DNA of 64,000 bases, from positions 124,001 through 188,000 of the forward strand of contig JALIZF010001690.1 of assembly GCA_029948255.1 (NCBI GenBank). The letters are read 5' to 3'. Shown here piece after piece: positions 22,625 through 33,250 of the stretch. A program made the position numbers and the translations under genes. The notes under the pieces were generated by a model. It had not been told where the DNA came from and ran no database searches. It saw only the letters and a list, made by a program, of their open reading frames with translations. The first letter of the stretch is position 1. Every line of letters starts with the position of its first letter. This DNA is from Telmatactis stephensoni (lineage: Eukaryota; Cnidaria; Anthozoa; Actiniaria; Isophelliidae).

Positions 22625-23272
22625 ACAAAGCCTTACACAATTGTCACCATCTTACAACATGTCCTTTGCAAACACGGCAACGATTCTCCAAGAACCGTTG
22701 GTGATCTACATCCATCAGCTTTACAGCGTCGCCATTAAATCACAAACTTCACAAGTCTTGGCCCCTCCACTTTTTAGACGGCCCCCGGAAGAAATCACCA
22801 CTGTTTCTGCCAAAGCGCAGAAGATGGTTAAAACTTTAAATTTGTATAAAGAATGTCGGTATTTTAAATGTACTTGAGTGCTCAGGTCAAACTTAAACTC
22901 AGAAATAATGTTAGAACACAGGAGGCCCGGTCGAATTTGTGTTTAAATGCTCGAGCATATCACCTTTTTCTCGAGATCTCATTCTTTCTTTCCCCCCTTT
23001 TTGCTTCTGTATTACAAATGTAATCATACGCCTTCTCCTTAAACTTGAAATTGTGTTCTCCAAAGAACTCAATTTGCAGTTGTCAGATACTCTTTGAGAC
23101 ACACACATACACTCAAATCAACTCCAAATTGAGCTGCAAACCCTACAACTATATACTTATCAAGTTACTTTTCACATCCTGAGAAAAGAGTTCAATTAAT
23201 TCTCATGTCCATTAGTATCATAAACTATGGTCGAACACTTCTAGATGCCTTAGGCAATGGTGATTTACTTAC
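22625..23272. other. noncoding with a small Cys-containing fragment
   Basis: On the minus strand near 22670-22745 a short frame reads DHQRFLENRCRVCKGH, recalling the CxxC start of some transposon proteins, but stops follow immediately. Otherwise nothing is seen. Confidence 0.25.
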
Positions 23273-23558
23273 CTTCATAAAACACCTCCACATCACTTGG
23301 GATGGAAAACGATTCACCAGTGTAAAACAAACAATGAAAAATAGAATGGCAGTTTGGTGAACTTTTGTAGTCAATAGAGAGGACACTTGATTTCTTATGT
23401 CCTGCACGAATCTTCAAATCCCTTCCAAGAGAAGGGTGATAACTTTGACAATGGTAGCCTACGTAATCATAATCCTTGACAGCAAATTTACGAGACTTGA
23501 ACCATTTGTCATGGTATCTGTACAGGGAAGAACAAGAAGGCCTCGTCACTCTTAACAA
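23273..23558 (-). CDS. possible exon of unknown protein
   Basis: 95-codon open stretch, Tyr/His/Ser-rich (VGYHCQSYHPSLGRD), ending at a consensus donor (GTAAGT, complement at 23267-23272). A region ahead of its first Met could hold the acceptor. No family recognised and no partner exon found. Confidence 0.3.
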
Positions 23559-23574
23559 AGAGTAAGACTCACTT

Positions 23575-24538
23575 TTTAGCTATAAGTAAAAAAGAATAAA
23601 AACGCATCGATTAATGGTTTTGTTGTTATCTTTAACGATTGAACAACGCTTCGATAAACAGCATGCATTCTGATAAGACAGCATATTTTAACTGATCAAC
23701 GTCTCTGTGTGATTAATCATAATTTGTCGGGTAACTGTGTCCAAAGATATCTAAAGTTCAAGTAAACTCATTCCGTATGGTGCGGACGATGGAGTAAAGT
23801 TGAACCAGTTTGTTCAAAAGCAGGTCACTGCTAACTCAGTTGTGTTCTTTCAATTTAACTGTTAACTTGCACAAAATGCAAAAATGGATTATTATAGTCT
23901 AATTTACTGATTTCGCATGTTCCATTTCAATTTGGGCTTGGCTTCTATGTTCTATGAACAATTCGCTGAATATTAGAATTAGTGGTAATTTATCATAAAT
24001 CTCTATTCTTCACAGCTCTTACGTGATTCCCAAGACTTGTCAATATATCCTCCAAAAATATAGTTGCTGACTCAAACTATTGTCAGTATTCGACCTTTAG
24101 AGTCACACCGTTTATGGAACGCTGCAGCATTAATAAGAGATCCACCAGAGTGATAGCATCTTTTCCACTTACGGTTCTTTGGTTGAAGAAAATTAAGGAG
24201 TGCATTGAAATACTTCGAACGATTAAAACATTGGATGAATAATTGAATTTAATCCAAATGTAAATGCCAAGAAAATGTCTATTAAACACCAAATTTACTT
24301 GAGTTTACAGGAATTTTCTTTCTTTGCTGTAAATTTGAAATTTAGGTATAATTTAATATCATCAGTAAAGTCAGTAAACGCGCACTTTACTGCAATCTAA
24401 AACCTATAGTAAATGTCATAGCAAATTCAACATATAATGTTGTACCAAAACGTATGTAAATGTCATATTAAATGCGACAATTAATGCTGTAATAATTAGA
24501 AAATTTAGTGTTTGCTTTCTTCTTAAATGCTATTTAAA
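23575..24538. other. noncoding AT-rich spacer
   Basis: No gene found. Several AGTAAATGTCAT-like words near 24400-24470. Confidence 0.35.
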
Positions 24539-25113
24539 CTGCACCTAACCCCCTGCTATTTCCCTTTTTGACGAAAAGTTCGAGCATTTCTAAGGACTTG
24601 TACGAAAAAAATTACACAATTTGAATGAATTCCGAATTTTTTACACAATTTTAAAGTTTGGAGTTCCATGGAACACTTTCAAAAAACTGAAGCCTGGATA
24701 GACGTCATACTCTTTTGTTCGTTTCAAAGGTCTTTTGTGCAAAACAAAAGAGTGTGACGTCTACCCAGGTGGAAATTTATTCACTCCGACTTTGGACTCT
24801 TCGGAATTGAAGCTTTTGCTAGGCTTTTTTAAATCTATAAATACGAAAAATCAGTTTTCAGCAGCTTTGAGTGAAATTCAAAGTGTATTCAAATCTACAT
24901 CACTTCAGCGATCGAACTAGTCAACCAAGTTCACATATATTCTCAGGTGTGCCACCACAGGAAGCTCAAAGGCCCTTTTCTCCAATGTTTAAAATTTTGT
25001 ATAAGCTTTGGAATTCATTCAAGTCGAGTCATCTTATCGTAGAAGTTCTTAGAAATGGTCGGACTTTTTATTTATTTTATTTAAAATTGGAAATAACAGG
25101 GGGTTAGGTGCAC
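24539..25113. mobile_element. 575-bp foldback MITE
   Basis: The ends TGCACCTAACCCCCTG and CAGGGGGTTAGGTGCA are complementary, and similarity runs inward (CATTTCTAAGGACTTGTACG against its complement). The centre is a second inverted repeat, CCTGGATAGACGTCATACTC and complement, at 24694-24772. TTTAAA flanks both sides (24533-24538, 25114-25119). A TTAA target as in piggyBac is possible. Confidence 0.7.
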
Positions 25114-25119
25114 TTTAAA

Positions 25120-25339
25120 TCATAGCAATTTCAATATTTCAGGTATCTTAAGCAAACTGTTCTATTTATCAATTTTTGATGATGATAATAATAATAAAAG
25201 TGTGACAGTTTGACCGAGCAAAATGGTGAAGGAAACCAATGATAATGATGATACCAAATTATTAGCGCTACACAATTAGCAAATGAATGATAATAATTTA
25301 GTTTACTACAACGAAGTGAAATTTAAAAGTTGAACGAGA
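25120..25339. other. noncoding, ATAATA-rich
   Basis: AATAATAATAA and GATAATGATGAT simple sequence. No gene. Confidence 0.4.
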
Positions 25340-25620
25340 CTTACCTTAAGTTGAAGTTCGACAGGAATTCTACCTTGTCACCAACACAGAGGGATTACAT
25401 GAGATAGCATTGCGCCTACGCGGACTCATTCTTTAAAAATAACTCACTGCATGCATTATGATCCTGACAGTACAGGGAGGGGAATATGAGTGGGCATGTA
25501 ATCCCTTATTGCATAGTGACAAGGTAGAATCTCAATCAAGCTTCAACTTACAGGTACGCTCGCTTAATTTCACAATTCTACCTTGTCACCCACAGAGGGA
25601 TCCCATGAGATTTCAAAGAC
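25340..25620 (-). repeat. DIRS terminal repeat region
   Basis: ATTCTACCTTGTCAC occurs at 25367 and 25575 in one orientation and its complement at 25516-25530. TAAGTTGAAG near 25347 and CTTCAACTTA near 25541 are likewise inverted. Inverted terminal repeats plus an internal complementary block are the expected end structure of DIRS elements, and this block sits just past the recombinase stop codon. Confidence 0.6.
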
Positions 25621-25656
25621 AGATGCACAGAGTAAGATCAAACAACTTTATTGATA

Positions 25657-26817
25657 CTAACTTAACACTGTATCAGCAAATGTCTCTTTAACAATACTTT
25701 TGTTATAGAACTTAGCAAATGTAGATTCTGATTTCCATCCGGCCTTGTTAAGTATTTCCCCTAATGGTACATCATTGCACTTGGCCTTGGATGTTGTGGC
25801 AGATCTTGTACTATGTGGTTTGAATACGCTAATGTCAATGCCTGCCTTATTCATGACAGTCTTAACCCAACGGCTAATTGAATCTCTACATACAGGTTTA
25901 TGTGGTTTGACATAACTAAGTAGGAGTTGTTGATTTTCTCCTCTTATAACACTTGTTTGCTTTAAGTACTCTTTAAGAGTGTTAACGACACAAAGTTTGG
26001 GATCGTCAAAAGATTTGAGTTCAATTATTAGTCCTTTTGAGCCTGGCTTAGACTGTTTAACATGCTTTTGCAGTCTAAAAACAAATGACGATTCGTGTTC
26101 TGTCATGGAACTTATATCCAAAAACTGAATAGTTTGGCCTCTTTGGCCAGAAACTAAAGCTAACAACATTGTTAATTTTAATGTTAAATCTTTAAGAGAC
26201 ATATCTTCAAGTGGGTATAATGTCTTAAGGTATGCTAAAACTTGATTGACATCCCATGTCTCAACATAACGTGCCACTGCTGGTCGCAGTTCAAACATAC
26301 CTTTAAAAAACCTAACAACAAGTGGGTGTCTCCCAATTGGGACCCCATCATGTAATGATAACAAGCATGATAAAGCTGCCCTAGCTGTATTTATACTGCT
26401 ATAACTAAGTCCACTGTTAAAGAGGGCTGTGAAGAAGTCTAAAACTTGCCCTATAGAGGGTGAGCATGTACTAATTTGTTCTTTATCACAGAAGTCAGTC
26501 CATTTCTTATAGTATGACTGGTACTGCTTACGAGTTCCTGTTGGCCAGGATTCAATGATGATTCTGGAAGCTTCTGAAGAAACTCCTTGGTTTTCAATTT
26601 GTTCCCTGAGAGCTTGCATGCCATCAACTTTAATTTCTTCCCCAGTGGGTGTGTTTGGTCTGGTCTCCTCGGCAGGAAGAGAACATCTGAGCTTGTTGGA
26701 AGAAGTCTTGGGTGATCTGCTAGCAGCCTCAAGACTTTCGGATACCAGGGTTGTGTTGTCCATATTGGTAGAACCATCATCCCCTCTGCCTCCTCCCTTT
26801 CGATCTTTTGTAAACAT
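25657..26817 (-). CDS. DIRS tyrosine recombinase
   Basis: 386-residue frame with the tyrosine-recombinase plan: a SAM-like core-binding region (SWPTGTRKQYQSYYKKW), then a catalytic part with Arg in GQRGQT, HSTRS (HxxR) and the nucleophile Tyr in FAKFYNK. It integrates circular cDNA without making target duplications. It overlaps the 3' end of the polymerase frame by 367 bp in another frame, as usual for DIRS. The frame is intact. Confidence 0.9.
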   Translation of the reverse strand: MFTKDRKGGGRGDDGSTNMDNTTLVSESLEAASRSPKTSSNKLRCSLPAEETRPNTPTGEEIKVDGMQALREQIENQGVSSEASRIIIESWPTGTRKQYQSYYKKWTDFCDKEQISTCSPSIGQVLDFFTALFNSGLSYSSINTARAALSCLLSLHDGVPIGRHPLVVRFFKGMFELRPAVARYVETWDVNQVLAYLKTLYPLEDMSLKDLTLKLTMLLALVSGQRGQTIQFLDISSMTEHESSFVFRLQKHVKQSKPGSKGLIIELKSFDDPKLCVVNTLKEYLKQTSVIRGENQQLLLSYVKPHKPVCRDSISRWVKTVMNKAGIDISVFKPHSTRSATTSKAKCNDVPLGEILNKAGWKSESTFAKFYNKSIVKETFADTVLS

Positions 26818-28254
26818 TCCATTATTTGGCTGAAAGGGGGAAAGGCATAAAAATATTCATTAGACCATGAATAGGTAAAAGCATTAACATGCAGAGCCTC
26901 AGGGTCTGGCTTCCAGGAAATATATCTTGGTACTTGTCTGTTAAGCCTCGAGGCAAACAAATCAATTGAGGGTTTGCCAAAAGCCTTGACAATTCTATTA
27001 AACAGGTGTTTTTGGAGAGTCCATTCTGTATTATCATTAAATACTCTAGATTCCCTATCTGCATCAACATTCTCTTTGCCTGGTAAGGAAATTGCAGTTA
27101 GCCATATGTTGCGATCTATGCACCATTGCCAGATTTCCTGTGCAATGTTGTTACATTCAAGAGAATGGGTACCCCCCATAGCATTGATATATGCTACAGC
27201 AGTTGTGTTATCTATATATATGGCTATATGAAGGTCCTTCATGGTTGAACAAAGAGATTTCAATGCAAAGAATGCAGCCAACAGCTCTGGCTCATTTATG
27301 TGTTGGCTTGATTCTATTTCTGTCCATCTACCACCTGTTCCATTGTCATCCAACACTTCCCCCCACCCTTGCTTTGAAGCATCGGAATAGAGGGTAATGG
27401 AGGGTTGATGGTGGGATATAGGTTTATATGCCATTTCTATGTTATTAATCCACCATTTTAAGTCTGAAATAGCTTCTTGAGACAGTGGCATCTGGCCCTG
27501 AAAATTACCCTGGCTTTTCCGCAAAGCTGTAATTTTATATATTTCCAGACTTCGATAAAACAATTTACCATGCATGACCCCTGGTAGATTGGACACCATC
27601 AATCCAATAACTTCTGCCACCTCCTGAATGGTGGGTTCATTTTTTGTTGACAATTTTGTGCAAGCCTGTTTTAATTTGTGAGCTTTTTCAGGTGTTGGTC
27701 TTACAGTCATATCTCTTGAGTTTAAAATGAACCCCAAAAAGGTTACCTCTTGGGTTGGGGTAAGGACTGATTTATCAGGGTGTACAACAAACCCAAGGTT
27801 ATCAAAGAGATTTATAGTCTCTTTGATATTCAGTGCACATTCTGCAATTGAACTACCTTGCAAGTAGGAATCATCAATATAACCTACAGTTATGTGACCC
27901 TGTTTCCTTAAAGTGGAATAGACTGGTTTTAAAAGCTTTGTAAATAGTCTGGGTGCTGAGGCCAACCCGTTTGGGAGACAGGTAAAGTGAAATAATTTTC
28001 CCTGCCACGTGAATTTGAGAAATTTTCTATAACTCTCGTGAATAGGGACAGAATAATAAGCGTCCCTCAGATCCACAGATGCCATATAACAATTTGGAGT
28101 GATTAACATAATGGCTGAATTCAGACTTTCCATTTTGAAGTGATAGTTTTCTATGTACTCATTCAGAAGTTTGAGATTTAGAATAAGTCTGTAATCTCCA
28201 GTTTTCTTCCTCCTGATGAAAATTGTGGAGATAAATTCTCCAGCACAGTGATCT
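26451..28254 (-). CDS. DIRS reverse transcriptase-RNase H (3' part)
   Basis: The frame continues past the first Met (28133) up to the insertion border at 28254. Reverse transcriptase motifs include DLRDAYYSVP, LPNGLASAP and YIDDS. RNase H motifs include LYSDASKQGWG, NEPELLAA and YIDNTTAVAY. Next comes the DIRS-specific methyltransferase-like block (DLFASRLNR, FPPFSQI). The missing N-terminal part is at 62800-63079 beyond the giant insertion. As the two halves lie now, the gene is split by 34.5 kb. Confidence 0.9.
28247..28254. repeat. target-site duplication, left copy
   Basis: AGTGATCT directly before the left terminus; the identical word follows the right terminus at 62792-62799. Because CT and AG at the borders are also complementary, the duplication could equally be counted as 6 bp (GTGATC) or 4 bp (TGAT) with longer inverted ends. 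Confidence 0.85.
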
Positions 28255-28720
28255 ACGGAGCCCTCTAAGGGACATCCAAGATCCTAAGTTCCCAAGGTCT
28301 GAGTTCCCAGGATCCTATGTTCTCAAGATCCTAAGTTCCCAAGATCCTAAGTTCTCAAGATCCTAAGTTCCCAAGATCCTAAGTTCCCAAGATCCTAAGT
28401 TCCCAAGATCCTAAGTTCCCAAGATCCTATGTTCCCAAGATCCTAAGTTCTCAAGATCCTATGTTCCCAAGATCCTATGTTCCCAAGATCCTAAGTTCCC
28501 AAGATCCTAAGTTCCCAAGATCCTAAGTTCCCAAGATCCTAACTTCCCAAGATCCTAACTTCCCAAAATCACAAGATCCCAAGATCCTAAGTTCAATTTC
28601 CTTCCCGTGATCCTAAAACATGGAACGAGCTGCGCTCGTGGTTAGTTTTGATCATTTTGTGACGTCAAAACCATTGTCAACAAGGAACAAGAGTACAGAC
28701 AGGGCTGGTGGCTTCAAAAT
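28255..28720. repeat. left terminal arm with 16-bp tandem array
   Basis: After the 23-bp end, about 20 copies of GATCCTAAGTTCCCAA and variants run to about 28590. Then comes unique sequence shared with the right arm: TTCAATTTCCTTCCCGTGAT, GGAACGAGCTGCGC and GTGACGTCAAAACCATTG. Subterminal repeats of this kind are typical binding arrays for transposases. Confidence 0.85.
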
Positions 28721-28973
28721 GAAAAATAAACTAAACAACAGATGGCTTAAAGAAGTATAAAACTTTATTTTGGAACTCTATAGTTGAAATGTTTGAAAAA
28801 TCAGTCATTTTGAGAGCGTTTGAAACAAGGTATTTTCGACTTTGAAATAAACATTAAGACCACAGGAACCCCGCAATTACCTAAATTAAACCCTTAGATA
28901 ATCAGATTGGGAAGCCTGTGGAACACATGAAACCACTATGTGCTTGTTACACTAAGTATCTACCTAAATCACG

Positions 28974-30176
28974 TTGATGCTACAAAGAGGAAAGATGGCG
29001 GTAATGTCTGCGAGAAATGATCTTATTGAACATTACTTCAATCTTGGATACAAGCAAAAAGAAATTATATCGTGTCTACTTCTGATACACAATCAGAGAC
29101 TTGGTTTCAGGCAGTTAAAGCGAGTTCTTGCTCGGAGAGGCCTTACACGACGGAAAAATGTAACCGATACCACAACAGTACTGCATACTATAGAACAAGA
29201 ACTGCTGGGCAGTGGAAGCGATATTGGATATCGCTCGATGTGGCAGAGACTTGTGGTCGAACATGGCCTGAAAGTCAACAAAGAAACAGTGCGACATGCT
29301 CTGAGGGTACTGGATCCTGATGGTGTTAGTCATCGATTAAGACATAGACTGAGGAGACGTAAGTACAATGGGAGAGGGCCAAATTTTCTGTGGCATATCG
29401 ATGGCTATGACAAATTGAAACCTTTTGGTTTTTGTGTCCACGGCGCCATCGATGGCTATAGCAGAAGAATTCTGTGGCTTAAAGTAGGAATTTCAAACAA
29501 TGACCCAGCCTTCATAGCGAAATATTTTTTGGATTTTGTCAGTGAGGTAGGAGGTACTGCACGCATCGTTCGAGCAGACTGTGGAACCGAAAACACCTAC
29601 GTCGCTGGTATTCAAAAATTTTTGCGAAGAGATTCATCTGATTCATTTGCCAAAGAAAATAGCTTTATATATGGCCGCTCAGTATCGAACCAAAGGATTG
29701 AGGCTTGGTGGTCTCAGCTGCGAAGGGGTGGTGGAGATTTTTGGATACAACATTTCAAAGAGCTTAGAGAAAATGGTCTGTATAGTGATTGCAATCCCGT
29801 TGAAGTTGAGTGCCTAAGGTTTTGTTACATGAAACTTATCAGAGATGACCTATCCAGAATTGCAAGACTCTGGAACAACCATCTTATTAGACCATCACAC
29901 AACAGTGCATCACCTTCAGGCCGTCCTGATCATGAGCTACTATACTTTCTTCCTGAGTTATCAGACACCCAGAGTTTCCTTGTTGAAGTTGATAACAGTG
30001 AAATCACCTTATGTGAACAACAACTATGCAGTACGGATTGTTCTACCACATGTACCAATGAGTTTTTGGGTTTGGCACAGATCATTATGAGAGAAGAAAA
30101 TTTAGTGATGCCTTCTACAGCTGCAGAAGCAAGGAGTCTTTATTTTGCTTTAATGAATCACATCAACAATTTGTGA
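28974..30176 (+). CDS. rve/IS3-like DDE integrase
   Basis: Intact 400-residue single-exon frame. An N-terminal helix-turn-helix region (YKQKEIISCLLLIH, then a second at KVNKETVRHALRVL) precedes an integrase core. Its catalytic residues are Asp143 (LWHIDGYDKL), Asp202 (RADCGTEN) and Glu243 (NQRIEAWW); GYSRRILWLK is also typical. The C-terminal part has the CNPVEVECLRFCYM and RLWNNHLIRPS patterns of the animal integrase-core family I associate with Repbase IS3EU. It starts about 720 bp inside the left end of the giant element, pointing inward, and no other transposase inside is intact, so it is the best candidate for mobilising it. A second in-frame ATG follows at 28995. Confidence 0.85.
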   Translation: MMLQRGKMAVMSARNDLIEHYFNLGYKQKEIISCLLLIHNQRLGFRQLKRVLARRGLTRRKNVTDTTTVLHTIEQELLGSGSDIGYRSMWQRLVVEHGLKVNKETVRHALRVLDPDGVSHRLRHRLRRRKYNGRGPNFLWHIDGYDKLKPFGFCVHGAIDGYSRRILWLKVGISNNDPAFIAKYFLDFVSEVGGTARIVRADCGTENTYVAGIQKFLRRDSSDSFAKENSFIYGRSVSNQRIEAWWSQLRRGGGDFWIQHFKELRENGLYSDCNPVEVECLRFCYMKLIRDDLSRIARLWNNHLIRPSHNSASPSGRPDHELLYFLPELSDTQSFLVEVDNSEITLCEQQLCSTDCSTTCTNEFLGLAQIIMREENLVMPSTAAEARSLYFALMNHINNL

Positions 30177-31483
30177 AATAGAGCTTCCTCACGTTCATAG
30201 TCAAGACAGCATTCACCTAAAATGTTTAGAATTTGGACTTAAAGTTGCATGCCAACCAGCAAATTACAAATTTTGTGTTTTTGGAACCATTCAGCTTGGG
30301 GCCGAACTTACTTGAAATCAGCTTTTAAAAGATCACTCCATGAGTAAGTTCATGACTGTAAGCCCCGCCTCCAAGAATGATAGGAAGAGACAAACCTGGC
30401 TGACACTGACACTTGTTTTTTTTAAATAAATTGTTGCACCAGAAACCATAGGGTGGTCAGTCTTGCTATAAAATGCCTTACTGTTGAATTTCTTTCTCAA
30501 GTTTTGTGTTATTTTACCAGAAATTGGATTCACCAAAAAACTCGTTTTTACCATTCGTGGCATATTTGAGGTGTTCAAGGTTTTCCATATTTAACTACAA
30601 CTATGCTTACTGGACTGGTATCTGAAATTCCACTTTGGTGGTTGGAGTAAAGCCAAATCAAAGTTGAATTTTTTGCTCTATGCCTTAAGGGTGGTACATT
30701 ACAGACACCTTACACATAGTATTTTAGTAGTTTATTTTCAAATGATGTTCAATTTCAAAATGATGTACATGTATCAAATTACTAATGTTTTTAATCATCA
30801 TTGTCCTTAGGAACTGTAACAAAATTATTAATAACAACACCAGCAAAACCTACTGGATATTTCTTTCATATATAAAACATCAACTTTCTAAACCATTCTC
30901 TAATTATAAATAAGAAAAAAAATGTATATTTTACAATGTTTTTTTTTTTTGAAAATATTCTTCATTTGATCCAAAATTCATGAAAAACTATTGAAAGTTC
31001 AACATGACTTAAACAACATTAACAAAATCATAACAAAGTAGCATATAAAATTTTGCATACTGTATAATATCAATATTTTAATATAGAAACTATATTGTAG
31101 GTAGATGATGGTAATAGACTTCACATAAATGTTTGAGATTCTGTTACATGCAAGCCATATGACACAAGCTCCAAAGAGTTGCTGTTCAATGGAATACGCA
31201 TCGCATAAGGCTTTCTACTAACCCAGACTCTCCCTCTGGTAAACCCAATACCTTACTCTTCCTTTCCTCTCTGATCTCAAACAGTAAATTGCAGAGCAGC
31301 ATTGTGGTAGTGACCCCAATTGAATGCATGCCCTCATTTCATTATTTTGCACATCTAGCATGAATATTGATGGTGAACTTCCCAGGAGGGGGGACTCCTT
31401 TGTTCAAAGATCAGGTATGCTTGTCGTATCTCTTTCTTAGGGGTAAAAATCAGCAATTTGGTATCTTTAGCATTCCTAGTATC
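30177..31483. other. giant-element noncoding segment left of the Gypsy
   Basis: AT-rich with no recognisable gene. It is interrupted at 31483 by the Gypsy insertion and continues at 43667. Confidence 0.4.
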
Positions 31484-32218
31484 TGTTATGGGGGTGAACT
31501 CAGTCAATAAATTCCACCAAGGTAGAGCGTACAAGGATCTTTATTCGTCGTTCAGTTCTACTAGTTTACAGCTTTGGAGTCAAACTGTGAAGTGAAGCTA
31601 AGCTAGTATCTAGCCTTATTTATACAAGTTCATTAACATAACCCACTCAACTGGTTGTAGTGAGTTCTGCTGAAGACTCATTAAATATTCACGATTCTGA
31701 CCTGATCAAGGGCTATTGACTTAATAACCTTAATCCTATAGAAACTCTTTGTAAAAGGATTAATTTAACAAAAGCGTCGATGACAATCGCTTGTATATTC
31801 AAGTCCAAACAAACTGAGATATAAAAACTAAAGTCTTATTCGAGAACAAGTATACTTTTCTAAACTCAAAGTCTGTTGGTAAACAAAACTAATAGATGAC
31901 GCTATCTTAGATTTACAGGCAGATATTCATCTTCTGCACTTGCGTCAAAACTACATTTAGAACCGGTTTTTGCTGACAGGTGCAGTACAAAATCCAACTC
32001 TAGTCCTTCGAGTAATTAAACTAAATCTTTCCAGTTCCGATCAACAAGATCCAACTACCGGCCTATTGACCTGAGGTGTTTTACAAGGTCAACAGCTTAA
32101 TTGCTTTTGTTCTTTTTAATTAAAAAGTTCTCAAGGACAAGTGGTTGTCAAGGAAACTAAAGATGAACTTAGTTCTTTTTCCTAAGTTAGAAATTTATAC
32201 TTTTCTAGCCTCCTGACA
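31484..32218 (-). repeat. Gypsy 3' LTR (735 bp)
   Basis: Starts TGTCAGGAGGCTAG at 32218. TATAAATT lies near the start and AATAAAGATCCTTG near the end. The first about 220 bp are nearly identical to the 5' LTR; the remaining about 515 bp match only in short words (GCGTCGATGAC, TAGATGACGCTA, ATCTTTATT). Confidence 0.8.
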
Positions 32219-32234
32219 ATACTCCCCCATTAAG
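32219..32234 (-). promoter_or_regulatory. polypurine tract
   Basis: Minus strand AATGGGGGAGTAT directly before the 3' LTR: the usual plus-strand primer of LTR elements. Confidence 0.7.
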
Positions 32235-32716
32235 ATTCGAGCTCCTGCGAGAAGTAATGAAAGGCTAGCTGTAAAAGATCCTATGTAGCTCCTATGTAGT
32301 AATTTTTCCCTAATTCCCTAAATGAATAAATGCGATTAGATATTCTGAAAATTGGAAATTGACTAACCAATTTTTGTTTGTTTGTTTGGATAACATGATT
32401 AAATACTGATGAAATATGAGAAAATTGTCTTAATTCCTTACTTGAATGAATACGATTATATATGCTAAATTTGTTTTTTTTTGGAATTTCCTAATGTTTT
32501 TGTACTTTTGTATTTGTTTTGATCCCATCACCAAAATAGAAGATAAAACCTAAATATACCGTAAAACCTAAGTAAAACCCTAAATATTGAAGATTACAAT
32601 AAAATACCGTGAAAAATACCTCTAGAACTTCTTAACGTCTACTAACACGAAAGAATTACCTGAAAGATAAGAACGTTAGAGCCATTCTAGAAGTGTACAA
32701 TAATACTAGATATAAT

Positions 32717-33076
32717 AACTTTCAAACATACGATAAATGATTTTAATCTTGACATGTTTCGGCATCCTTAACGTCCAGGTTAAACACATGAAAACCTTCT
32801 TTAAACCATAAACTTTATGTCTAGATTTAGTTTATCTTATATACCACTTCCTTTCTTTTCTGTTATTTGATTAGTTATTAGCTTATCTAAAAACTTCATT
32901 ATTGTATTATATTACCTGTCAATCAATTGTAACCATTAGTTTATATAGCATTTATAACGAACTTTGTATTCATTCTTCTGATGATGGCATAAGGATGCCG
33001 AAACATGTCAAGATTAAAATCATTTATCGTATGTTTGAAAGTTATTTTGTCTCTGGTGCTACTAAGAAACTTTGGA
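32717..33076 (+). mobile_element. 360-bp hammerhead hairpin element
   Basis: Flanked by a perfect 15-bp duplication AATACTAGATATAAT (32702-32716, 33077-33091). About 50-bp inverted arms start ACTTTCAAACATACG on the left and end CGTATGTTTGAAAGT near 33042. It lies in the Gypsy between the env-like frame and the 3' LTR. The long target duplication fits target-primed reverse transcription, and inverted arms with a hammerhead fit Penelope-like or retrozyme-type nonautonomous elements (inference). Confidence 0.75.
32978..33010 (+). ncRNA. hammerhead ribozyme core
   Basis: CTGATGA (32978-32984), then a 5-bp stem II GGCAT/ATGCC closed by AAGG, then GAAAC, then ATGTC. The segment ACATGT is a palindrome, as in the very short stem III of dimer-forming type I hammerheads of Penelope-like elements. 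The left arm retains the GAAACATGTC half in the other orientation but has lost its stem II. Confidence 0.65.
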
Positions 33077-33250
33077 AATACTAGATATAATGAGAAAAAG
33101 TGTTCATAAAATTGACAGTAAACTGCCAAAGTTCGTTTGTTGTCCTATTTCATGCCGGGTCTTGATCTTCAGGAATCGTGGAGATCCGTCCGTAAATCTT
33201 CGTGAATCGTAGAAGTTCAAGTGGTAAGTAATCTGCAGGAATCGTTGAAT

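Noticed and set aside
28272..28590. CRISPR-like array
   Set aside because: The 16-bp units are contiguous without spacers and lie in an animal transposon end.
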